Below the pieces are notes generated by a model. The model was given only the letters and a program-made list of their open reading frames with translations, was not told the DNA's origin and did no database searches. The position numbers and the translations under genes are program-made. Shown piece after piece: positions 7,834-15,452 of a DNA stretch of 36,687 nucleotides (positions are counted from its first letter, which is position 1; the number at the start of each line of letters is the position of its first letter). Source of the stretch: Treponema sp. UBA4232 (GTDB lineage: Bacteria > Spirochaetota > Spirochaetia > Treponematales > Treponemataceae); contig DGXM01000016.1 of the NCBI GenBank assembly GCA_002396325.1, forward strand, positions 1 to 36,687. The letters are read 5' to 3'.

Positions 7834-9615
7834 CTATTTAGTGTGGAACTCAAATCCTCCGTCCCATTTTTCAGGTGGATTATTTATGAACTCGGAACAT
7901 CTTTCAAGCATCAGTTTTGCAGCCTTGTCCGAAGGTGCCTCATCGATAGCCTTTTCAAAATATTCCTTGGCAAGATTCCAGATTCCCTGCTGATACAAGT
8001 CCAAACCTTTCGCATAAGATTCACGGTAGGAAATTGAATAATCATCTTCGTTTATGTCTATGGCATAAATCGGAACAGACTTTGATTTACCTTTCACTTT
8101 CACATCATCGAGATGACGGAACACAAATGAATTTTCCTTGCAATCGTTCTTCACTGTTTCACTCACAATAATCATTGCACCGTAGACTTTCGTGAGCCCT
8201 TCAAGGCGTGAGGCAGTATTCACAGAATCACCGATAACCGTATAATCAGTTTTGTCGCTTGAGCCGATTGAGCCCACAGTAACATTGCCATAGTGGATTC
8301 CGATGCCAATATCGAATTTCATTCCTTCCGGCATAACAAGGTCTCCCAAATCAACGGAAGAAAGAGCCTCTCTCATTTCGTAAGCAGCGGCCGCCGCCCT
8401 TTGTGCATTATCCTCGTAACTTACCGGGGCACCAAACAATGCCATGATTGCATCACCGATAAATTTATCAATCGTTCCACCGTGTTTTTTTATGATATTG
8501 ACCATCACGGTAAAATATCTGTTCAAAAATGCCACTATGACTTCAGGCTTGTTACATTCGCTTATACTGGTAAACGATCTGATGTCACTGAAAAGAATTG
8601 CGACATTTCTTTTTTCACCCACAGAAACATTTTCATCCGTATCAGATGATGCAACCAACTCGTCGATAATCTGTTCAGGCACAAATCTTCCGAAAGCACG
8701 GCGAATTCTCTGCTCAAAAAATTCCTTTTTCTTAAGAAGGACTGCATTTTCCAACAGCACACCGACCTGTTCAGTGCAGTAGCGCAGCAAATCAATCTGA
8801 TGATTTGAAAGAACACCTTCCTTCACAACAGTCACAGCCGCAAACGGACTTCCTGAAGAGTCGTTTATCGGGAAGAATTGATACGAAGAAAGCGGCACAT
8901 CCTTCGTACGGAAATTATCCATATCAACTGCAAGATTCAACTCTGTCGGAACTATTTTTGACAAATTCAAATCAGGCCTCATTTTTTCAAAATCGGTTAT
9001 ACTTACTTTTTGAAAATCAGCCTTCTCATCTTCGGTGAAATTCTTGGAACAGGCAAAATAGGAAACCGGACCATCATTTTGCACCAATGTCAAAGTGGCC
9101 GCAGGTACCTGGGCAAATTCCGCAATCACAACCAGAAATCCGTTTACAACAGCGTCAATCGAATTCAGATTTCTTGTCATATTCAAAAAAATCTGCGTAA
9201 TTGCGGCTTTCATTATGTCATTTTCAACAGGAAGTGCTGGAACATTCTGTTCAGACAGCAAAAGTGTTTTCTGCACATTGTGAGACAAATTCACTTCGTC
9301 AATATGCACGAACAAATCCGCACCGCAATTCTTCATATAAAATTCTTCAAATGTAAAATCACCGGTCGTATACAGAGCAATCGGAATTTTCCGAAGCTTT
9401 TCCATCGATTTTATGAACCTGACAATCTCGCCGCTTTCAGGATTTGAAAATATGGAGTTAACGAAAATAGCATCAGGAACATTATTGAATAATGACCAGA
9501 GAAATTTCACGCAACTCGTCTCGCAAAGAACTTCTATATCAGTTTTCTTCAATTTCTCCTTGAACAGTGTCAGAACTGTGGAAGATGGTTCCAATAATAA
9601 AATTTTCTTACTCAT
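7834..9615 (-). CDS. Class III adenylate cyclase with N-terminal pseudo-receiver
   Basis: Likely makes cAMP from ATP. Residues 1-120 resemble a response-regulator receiver, but the phosphoacceptor position holds Asn53 and the acidic pair is replaced by Glu9-Pro10. Residues about 130-295 look like a GAF-type sensor. The cyclase domain (335-520) has metal ligands Asp344 (FSDIRSFT) and Asp388 (FIGDAIMA), base-selecting Lys384 and Thr459 (a Lys/Thr pair as in some bacterial adenylate cyclases) and Asn466/Arg470 (VNTASR). A TPR-like segment follows at 530-575. All catalytic positions are present. It is the last gene of the chemosensory operon and overlaps the gene before it by 8 bp, so it is probably the output enzyme. 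Guanylate cyclase activity is less likely but not excluded. Confidence 0.9.
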   Translation of the reverse strand: MSKKILLLEPSSTVLTLFKEKLKKTDIEVLCETSCVKFLWSLFNNVPDAIFVNSIFSNPESGEIVRFIKSMEKLRKIPIALYTTGDFTFEEFYMKNCGADLFVHIDEVNLSHNVQKTLLLSEQNVPALPVENDIMKAAITQIFLNMTRNLNSIDAVVNGFLVVIAEFAQVPAATLTLVQNDGPVSYFACSKNFTEDEKADFQKVSITDFEKMRPDLNLSKIVPTELNLAVDMDNFRTKDVPLSSYQFFPINDSSGSPFAAVTVVKEGVLSNHQIDLLRYCTEQVGVLLENAVLLKKKEFFEQRIRRAFGRFVPEQIIDELVASSDTDENVSVGEKRNVAILFSDIRSFTSISECNKPEVIVAFLNRYFTVMVNIIKKHGGTIDKFIGDAIMALFGAPVSYEDNAQRAAAAAYEMREALSSVDLGDLVMPEGMKFDIGIGIHYGNVTVGSIGSSDKTDYTVIGDSVNTASRLEGLTKVYGAMIIVSETVKNDCKENSFVFRHLDDVKVKGKSKSVPIYAIDINEDDYSISYRESYAKGLDLYQQGIWNLAKEYFEKAIDEAPSDKAAKLMLERCSEFINNPPEKWDGGFEFHTK

Positions 9616-11104
9616 GCAACAAGTCCTTGATTTTTTGAATTAAATCCCCGCGTTTGAAATCCGCTTTGCTTATAAAGGCATTTCCCTTTTCAATAGGCTT
9701 CGCGGCCATCACCAATACCGGCACCTCGACGTAATTCGCCATCTGGCGCAGGTTATCCAAAAATATTTCTCCATTCATACGCGGCATCGCATCGTCTGTC
9801 ACAATCAGATCGTACTGCCGGCTTTTCACCATTTCCATTGCGTTGATTCCGTCTACAGCCTCATCAACCATGAAACCATTGGTTCCGAGAATACCGGCCA
9901 CAATCTGTCTTGTAGTCTGTGAATCATCCACGACCAAAACTTTGTAAATGTGAAGCTGTGTCTTGGCCTCAAATTTTTTCACATCGTATCCACGCAATGA
10001 GCGAAACCGCTTCAAGATTTCCGGTATATACAAAACAGGAATCATATCGTATTTTTCATCAAAACAAATTCCCTGAAGAATTTTGAAATTTTTAAATGAT
10101 TTTGGAAGAATGTTTTTTACGATTGAAACAGAGGTCTGAAGTTTGTCAACAATTATTCCAACACGTTGTCCCATATAACCAGCAATGAAAATTGTGTCAA
10201 GACTGTTTTTTTCAACTGCCTTCTGTCCTGGAAAAAGCGAGGAAAGAGAATAAATCGGAATATACACAACCTGCTCATCCTCTTCCCTTTCAAGATAAAG
10301 CTGATTCTGCTGCGTCACATAATTCAATGAAGTATCGTAAGTCACGTCAACAATATGCTCTGAAGGAATCATGCATTTGTGTCCATTCGCATACACAAAG
10401 AAGCCATGCACATCCTGATGTTTTTCAGCAAAAGTGGAATCATCCTTAACCATGTTGAGAACTTTGTCGTGTGCAATAAGCAGCGAATTCTGAAGCAACT
10501 GCAGTTCACTCAAAAGCTGCTTGGTGAATTCCGAAATCTGCAGTTGAGTCAGCCGTCTGTTCTGATCCTTCATTGCCTCGATCACACCTGACATCTTGTA
10601 AGTTCTTGCAATCATTTCCTCATGGACATTCAAAACATTACCGACATCTTTTACCTGCACGGAAATAATTTTCTCAAGGGAAGCCTTGTCATCACTTGAA
10701 TCTTTTTCGATGACTGTCTGCCGCCTTAAAAAAACATCTGTGTCAAAAATTTCACCTGCGGCGGCTTTATCGCAATATAGAATGTATTTACCCAAGTCGT
10801 CTATATCATCATTTCCGTCTGCAATTTTTCTGCATACATCAATAATTTTATCACACACGACATTTATGAGCACGAATATATTTTCGCTGATTGCAATTTC
10901 CTTGTCGGCAATACCGATATAAACATTTTCCAAGGAGCGGTAAAGTTTGTAGACAGCATGAAATCCAAGGACATGAGCCATGTCTTTTGTAAACTTGATT
11001 TTATCAAGAGCACGCTTTGCCTGTCTGGGATCTTTTTTTATTTCCAACATCACCGCCATTGTTTCTTGTAGAAATGTCTGGCGCACTGTGTCGATTTTAT
11101 TCAT
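9608..11104 (-). CDS. CheA-like scaffold without kinase domain (P1-like, CheW-like P5, receiver)
   Basis: Hybrid chemosensory protein of 498 residues. Residues 1-110 resemble a CheA P1 phosphotransfer domain (alignment on LGF at 46-48 and LEN at 58-60), but the phosphohistidine position then falls on Lys37. A helical stretch at about 160-225 may be a dimerisation segment. Residues 233-365 are a CheW/P5 coupling domain (GQRVGIIVDKL; ILQGICFDE). Residues 388-498 are a receiver with the acidic pair in VVDDS and phosphoacceptor Asp437; the usual Ser/Thr is Ala and the Lys is kept. No ATP-binding P4 motif (N, G1, G2 boxes) occurs between the helical segment and P5. The layout looks like a FrzE/ChpA-type hybrid kinase that lost its ATPase, or a CheV with an N-terminal extension. 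Start ATG 11104 has GGGAGG upstream. Confidence 0.82.
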   Translation of the reverse strand: MNKIDTVRQTFLQETMAVMLEIKKDPRQAKRALDKIKFTKDMAHVLGFHAVYKLYRSLENVYIGIADKEIAISENIFVLINVVCDKIIDVCRKIADGNDDIDDLGKYILYCDKAAAGEIFDTDVFLRRQTVIEKDSSDDKASLEKIISVQVKDVGNVLNVHEEMIARTYKMSGVIEAMKDQNRRLTQLQISEFTKQLLSELQLLQNSLLIAHDKVLNMVKDDSTFAEKHQDVHGFFVYANGHKCMIPSEHIVDVTYDTSLNYVTQQNQLYLEREEDEQVVYIPIYSLSSLFPGQKAVEKNSLDTIFIAGYMGQRVGIIVDKLQTSVSIVKNILPKSFKNFKILQGICFDEKYDMIPVLYIPEILKRFRSLRGYDVKKFEAKTQLHIYKVLVVDDSQTTRQIVAGILGTNGFMVDEAVDGINAMEMVKSRQYDLIVTDDAMPRMNGEIFLDNLRQMANYVEVPVLVMAAKPIEKGNAFISKADFKRGDLIQKIKDLLHE

Positions 11105-11118
11105 TCATACGCCTCCCT

Positions 11119-11967
11119 TCAACACTTCTCAAAATAAAACACATCGCCATCCATGACTTTCTTTAAGCATGGAGGAACAATAGCAGAATCGAATGATGCG
11201 ACCTCATTCATTGAAACAAAAATATAACCACCCTTTGAAAGACATTTGTCAGCCATTGTTGCAAAAACCTTCTTGCGCATTTCACGGGTAAAATAGATAA
11301 AGACGTTCCGTATGAAAATAATATCCTGATTTTTTGGAAGCACAGCCTGTACAAAAGGATTGGAAAGATTTTCAGGGTCAGACAACTTTGAAAGATTTAT
11401 TTTCGCAATGTCAACAGATGAAACAAGCTCTTTCGGAAATTCAATCGTATCATTTTCTGTTTTATATGGATTCAAAAGATATTGATACTTAGCACCATCC
11501 GCTGTTCGAATTGATTTTTTTCCGTAGACACCGTCCCTGCATTTTTTTAAAACCGCCGCACTTATATCACTTCCGGTACAGTGAACTGAAATTCCGCAGG
11601 ACTTCGCAATCAAAAGCAGAGAGTAAAGTTCTTCACCACTGGAACAAGCGGCACTCCAAATTTTCAGCGGGGCGCATCTATCTGAAGCCAATGTTCTGAG
11701 CAATTTTGTCTTCAATAAAGAAAACTGTTTTTCTTCACGAAAAAAATATGTTTCATTTACAGTAGCATTATCAATAAGCCCCGACATCTCCGCAGGATTT
11801 TCTGAAAGATATGCACTATACTCAAATTTCTCATCATCAGAAAGTTCTGTAATGCGTTGCTCAATATAACGACCTATGCTTGTCCTGTGAGCATCTTTTG
11901 GAACAATTCCTGAGTAGGCTGTAATCTGTTGAATAATTAAGTCTAGTTCGTTTTGATTCAATTCCAA
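11119..11967 (-). CDS. cheR: Chemoreceptor methyltransferase CheR
   Basis: Transfers methyl groups from S-adenosylmethionine to receptor glutamates for adaptation. Motifs: NETYFFRE (71-78), WSAACSSGEE (104-113, SAM loop), GSDIS (132-136) and RNVFIYF (220-226). Length is usual. No ATG fits: the start is TTG 11967 or the in-frame TTG 11961, whose TTGA overlap with the cheB stop is the typical sign of translational coupling. The protein lacks the usual C-terminal receptor-tethering binding domain. It sits between cheB and the CheA-like gene. Confidence 0.93.
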   Translation of the reverse strand: MELNQNELDLIIQQITAYSGIVPKDAHRTSIGRYIEQRITELSDDEKFEYSAYLSENPAEMSGLIDNATVNETYFFREEKQFSLLKTKLLRTLASDRCAPLKIWSAACSSGEELYSLLLIAKSCGISVHCTGSDISAAVLKKCRDGVYGKKSIRTADGAKYQYLLNPYKTENDTIEFPKELVSSVDIAKINLSKLSDPENLSNPFVQAVLPKNQDIIFIRNVFIYFTREMRKKVFATMADKCLSKGGYIFVSMNEVASFDSAIVPPCLKKVMDGDVFYFEKC

Positions 11968-12998
11968 ACACCATTTTTTTCAGTAAGGGCCAATATCCTC
12001 TTTGCAATTTTGTCACGCGGAAGAATCTCTTTTGCTGCATTTTGTTCTATAGCGGCAGCAGGCATTCCAAATACAGCACAGGTCGATTTGTCTTCAACGA
12101 TTGTATAACCGCCGTTTTCAACAATCATCTGACAACCATCAGCTCCATCACGTCCCATTCCGGTCATCAAGACTGCAAGACATTCATTTTTATACACTTT
12201 TGCAGCACTTCTAAAAAGTTTGTTCACAGCCGGGCGCAAAAATCTTTCCTCCGGTTCATCACTCAATGAAAGAATCGGATTTCCATTCGAAGAAATACTG
12301 TCTATTACCAGATGACGGTCTGCCTGCGCCATATACACATGCCCTGGTTTTGCAATTTCTCCATCTTTTGCCAGCTGCACTTTTATGTTTGAACAGGTTT
12401 CATCAAACCATTCGACCATTTTCTGATCAGCACCGACATCAAGATGCTGAACATAAACGATAGGAAGCGGAAAATGATGTCCCAAATTCGAGAGCACTTC
12501 CTTGACCGCAGTAGGACCTCCTGTTGATGCCCCAAGACACAGAACTTTGTATGATGAAGAATCTCCCGTAATGATTTTCTTTTCTCTCTGTACCTTCGGA
12601 CGCACCCCTTTATCTTTAAGCATTGTCCGTATGCGATTTATAAATGCCACGATTACGCCCATTTTGAATTCACTTAGAGGAGGTTTTGCTTCGAACATAC
12701 TTGCACCGGCTTCAAATGCAGAAGGACGGATTCCTTTTTCCTCAGAGAAAATAACAACCTTAGTCGGAAGCTGTTTCGAGATTATTTTTGCAGCGGAAAG
12801 ACCATCCATCTCGGGCATATCTATATCGCTTACAACAACATCGGGAGAATATTCTTTTGCGGCATCAACAAGTTTTCGTCCATTGGATACAGATGCCACC
12901 AATTCAAAATCCTCGTCATTATTGAATCCTTTTTCCAATAGCCCACGGATAATCGCAGAATCATCTGCAATCGCAACTGTATATTTCAGATTTCCCAT
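11958..12998 (-). CDS. cheB: Chemoreceptor methylesterase/glutaminase CheB
   Basis: Removes methyl groups from receptors, opposing CheR. Receiver domain at 1-125 with acidic pair Asp12-Asp13 and phosphoacceptor Asp58 (VVVSDIDMPEMDG). The esterase domain from 150 has the catalytic triad Ser158 (GASTGG), His185 (VQHLD) and Asp284 (MTGMGRDGADG). ATG 12998 is preferred over GTG 13004 because AGGGGC sits 7 bp before it and it leaves a 2-bp gap after cheW. The receiver is intact, so CheB expects a phosphodonor even though this operon encodes no kinase core. Confidence 0.94.
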   Translation of the reverse strand: MGNLKYTVAIADDSAIIRGLLEKGFNNDEDFELVASVSNGRKLVDAAKEYSPDVVVSDIDMPEMDGLSAAKIISKQLPTKVVIFSEEKGIRPSAFEAGASMFEAKPPLSEFKMGVIVAFINRIRTMLKDKGVRPKVQREKKIITGDSSSYKVLCLGASTGGPTAVKEVLSNLGHHFPLPIVYVQHLDVGADQKMVEWFDETCSNIKVQLAKDGEIAKPGHVYMAQADRHLVIDSISSNGNPILSLSDEPEERFLRPAVNKLFRSAAKVYKNECLAVLMTGMGRDGADGCQMIVENGGYTIVEDKSTCAVFGMPAAAIEQNAAKEILPRDKIAKRILALTEKNGVWN

Positions 12999-13000
12999 TT

Positions 13001-13474
13001 TCACGCCCCTAAATCATGTTTTAACAGTTCTTCTATTTCATCTGGTTTTATAAGAGGAATCTTTTCTCCCCGATATTCTATTTCGTCCTCCCAATCCTCA
13101 TCTTCCAAATCTTCTTTTTGAACTTCATAAAAAATTTCCACCATCGAAATGTGAAGACAAAAGTGATCATCTTCACGCTTAAAAAGCAAAAACGTCGGAC
13201 TTGAAATTTCAATCAATGGTCCATGCGGATTTTTTTCAAGGACAACCGGATTCACCACTGTATAAGGCTTGCCTGAATAGTTTATCAAACCCTCAATGTA
13301 GGACGGAACAAAAGGAAGAAAATGAACCTTCGTATCGCGGACAATCTCCTGCACCAAAGAAATTTCAATTCCCAAGCGATGGTTATTAACCGAAAAAATC
13401 AAAAATGAGATTGTATCTTTGCTGATGTCAGCAGTCTGCTTTTCATTCTGTTGAATACTTTCGGCACCTTTCAT
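13001..13474 (-). CDS. cheW: CheW-like coupling protein
   Basis: Adaptor that links receptors to a CheA-type partner. The 157-residue protein fits one CheW domain ('FSVNNHRLGIEISLVQEIVR', then 'PSYIEGLINYSGKPYTVVN'), with a short polar N-terminus and an acidic C-terminal stretch (EDLEDEDWEDEIEYRGE) that is not typical. Its likely partner is the P5 domain of the CheA-like scaffold three genes downstream. It lies 11 bp after the receptor gene. Divergent enough that the role in this array rather than in motility is an inference. Confidence 0.88.
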   Translation of the reverse strand: MKGAESIQQNEKQTADISKDTISFLIFSVNNHRLGIEISLVQEIVRDTKVHFLPFVPSYIEGLINYSGKPYTVVNPVVLEKNPHGPLIEISSPTFLLFKREDDHFCLHISMVEIFYEVQKEDLEDEDWEDEIEYRGEKIPLIKPDEIEELLKHDLGA

Positions 13475-13485
13475 CTTTACCCGCC

Positions 13486-15303
13486 TTAAGACCTGTCCTT
13501 GGATTTTTTATCGGTATTCTTTTCATCCGATTGATTTTTTTTGTTCAGAGTCTCCGACATGATGCGCAGGTTTTCCGCAGAGCTGGAGATGTTGTCAGTT
13601 GCCACGGTAAAGTTTTCGATACCCGCAGAGATTTGTTTCAAGGCGATAAGAATCTGCTCGGATGCAATAGTCTGCTGCTGGATTATTCCAGTGATATCTT
13701 CTGCTGAAGATGCCGTAATTTCCGAAGAGCTCTTAATGCTGTCAAACTTTGTTCCCAATTCTTTTGCGGTTTCATATCCCGAAGTGATTTTTTCCGTTCC
13801 GCTTTCACTTGCAAGAATCAAACTGTCGGACGAATGTTGTATCTCGGTGATTTTCTCCTTAATCTCGTGAATGCTGTCGATGATTCCATCTGAAAGACGG
13901 CGGATTTCATTTGCAACGATTCTGAATTTCTTTCCAGCCTCTCCAGCACTGGTTGCCTCAAGTTCGGCATTGAATGCAATGATTTTCGTCTGGTCAGCAA
14001 CGGAGTTAATCAACGTAACTATGTCCCAGATGCTTTCGATTTTGTCATTCAAATCTTTCATACCGTTTATGGTATTTTGGTTTGCCTCGTAAATGGCATG
14101 AAGCTGTTCAACGTTCTTTGCAATTGACGCAACACCTTCAATAACGTCATTGGAAGTCTTCTGTGCAATTTTTGAAACATCTTTTATCTTGGTTGAAATA
14201 TTTTCGGAAAGCGCATTCGAATCTTCCATTGTGGCAACAATTTCTTTCACAGCGGCACTCTGATCCTGGGAAGTCGCGGCAGTTTCCTTTGTAGACACAA
14301 CAAGATTCTGAGTCTCTTCATACAACTTGACACCAAGCTGTTTTTCCGACTCACGCATCTTGCGTATGGAAAGAAGATTCAGTACAGAAAAGATAAAACC
14401 GAAAGCAAACATGATGATTTCGATGATGAAAACCGTTCTCTTGAAGTCTGAAGTCAATTTAGCCATACTTCCGCTCATCACGACATACCAGGGAGTATCA
14501 CCTATTTTCGATACACCGTAATAAATTGTGTCAGTAACTGTAAAAATCGGCACACTGCCCAGCGTTGCAGCAACATCAGTATCATTTCCCATTTTTTCTT
14601 TGAAATAATTTACGGTTGAAATTTTCGACACATCGGGATTAGTCATGTAATTGCCCCGTGAATCCAAGATGTACCGCTCGCCTTTGATGGTATCCGCATC
14701 AGAAGAAATGCTTTCAATTATATCATCCAGCGATGACAGTATTATATCAACACCGGCCACGCCAATTACTTCTCCCTTCGAATTCAAAGCAGCCTTTGAA
14801 TAGGTGACGCAGAGATTTCCCGTAATCTGATCAATGTAAGGATCCGTATACACTCCGTTGTGATTCGGCTCATTCATCGCAGCCTGAAACCATACTCTTC
14901 CAGACGGCTCCCAGTCTTTAGGAGGAACCCAGTTCAGACGGTCCACAAAAAGGCCTCCCTTGCTGAGGGGAGTAACGGAAGCAAAATAAACATCATTTCC
15001 CTTGCCTGATTTTGCAACCACATCAAGAACGCTCTTCATCATTTCCGGTTCAGAGACAGACGGAGCGACATTCACAAGATTTTCCACGCTTAAGACATCA
15101 GGATAAACCATGGAAACAACTTTCGATGTCACCTGCTCCTGCAGCAAAGAAATCTGGAGCCTCACAGCCTGCTTTATAATAAACATAGAGATCAAATATA
15201 AACAAGTGCAGGCACCTATAATCAAAATCACCATTGGAAAAAATGAACCCCAAAACAGTCTTTTGGTATTCTTTTTATTTTCATTTTCAGTTTTCTTTGC
15301 CAT
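13486..15303 (-). CDS. Chemoreceptor (dCache, no evident HAMP) of the chemosensory operon
   Basis: First gene of the operon and its likely sensor. Membrane segments lie at about 18-44 and 291-313. The periplasmic part is a dCache domain with Arg136-x-Trp138-Phe139, Tyr152-x-Asp154 and Asp186 at positions resembling the amino-acid-binding dCache motif, with Phe where Tyr is usual. After TM2 no HAMP domain is recognisable. The cytoplasmic hairpin tip at 434-470 reads VADQTKIIAFNAELEA and then GEAGKKFRIVANEIRRL, clearly related to but different from the usual EQTNLLALNAAIEA tip, which suggests a partner set separate from the main chemotaxis array. ATG 15303 has AAGGAG 11 bp upstream, a long spacing. 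Confidence 0.92.
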   Translation of the reverse strand: MAKKTENENKKNTKRLFWGSFFPMVILIIGACTCLYLISMFIIKQAVRLQISLLQEQVTSKVVSMVYPDVLSVENLVNVAPSVSEPEMMKSVLDVVAKSGKGNDVYFASVTPLSKGGLFVDRLNWVPPKDWEPSGRVWFQAAMNEPNHNGVYTDPYIDQITGNLCVTYSKAALNSKGEVIGVAGVDIILSSLDDIIESISSDADTIKGERYILDSRGNYMTNPDVSKISTVNYFKEKMGNDTDVAATLGSVPIFTVTDTIYYGVSKIGDTPWYVVMSGSMAKLTSDFKRTVFIIEIIMFAFGFIFSVLNLLSIRKMRESEKQLGVKLYEETQNLVVSTKETAATSQDQSAAVKEIVATMEDSNALSENISTKIKDVSKIAQKTSNDVIEGVASIAKNVEQLHAIYEANQNTINGMKDLNDKIESIWDIVTLINSVADQTKIIAFNAELEATSAGEAGKKFRIVANEIRRLSDGIIDSIHEIKEKITEIQHSSDSLILASESGTEKITSGYETAKELGTKFDSIKSSSEITASSAEDITGIIQQQTIASEQILIALKQISAGIENFTVATDNISSSAENLRIMSETLNKKNQSDEKNTDKKSKDRS

Positions 15304-15401
15304 TTTCCGCTACACTCCTTAAAATGCTGCCTTCCAGGCCCGGATTTATTCCACAAGGGGAACTTTTTTCTCATTATCGGAAGATTTTTGCATTTCGGAC
15401 A

Positions 15402-15443
15402 TAAAAAAATGCCGGACTGATTATAAAACCAATCCGGCGTTTT
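15402..15443. terminator. Bidirectional terminator between ilvD and the chemosensory operon
   Basis: GCCGGA (15411-15416) pairs with TCCGGC (15433-15438). On the minus strand the hairpin is followed by a T-run (seven T, 15409-15403), ending ilvD transcription; on the plus strand it is followed by five T. It separates the glyQS-ilvD operon from the chemosensory operon. Confidence 0.75.
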
Positions 15444-15452
15444 TAAAGAGAT

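Noticed and set aside
15374..15381. TCCGATAA on the minus strand upstream of the chemosensory operon, and ACCGATAA at 19573-19580 upstream of the second receptor, resembling the sigma-28 -10 box GCCGATAA.
   Set aside because: Neither has a TAAA-type -35 at the required distance, and the second gene has a near-consensus sigma-70 promoter closer to its start.
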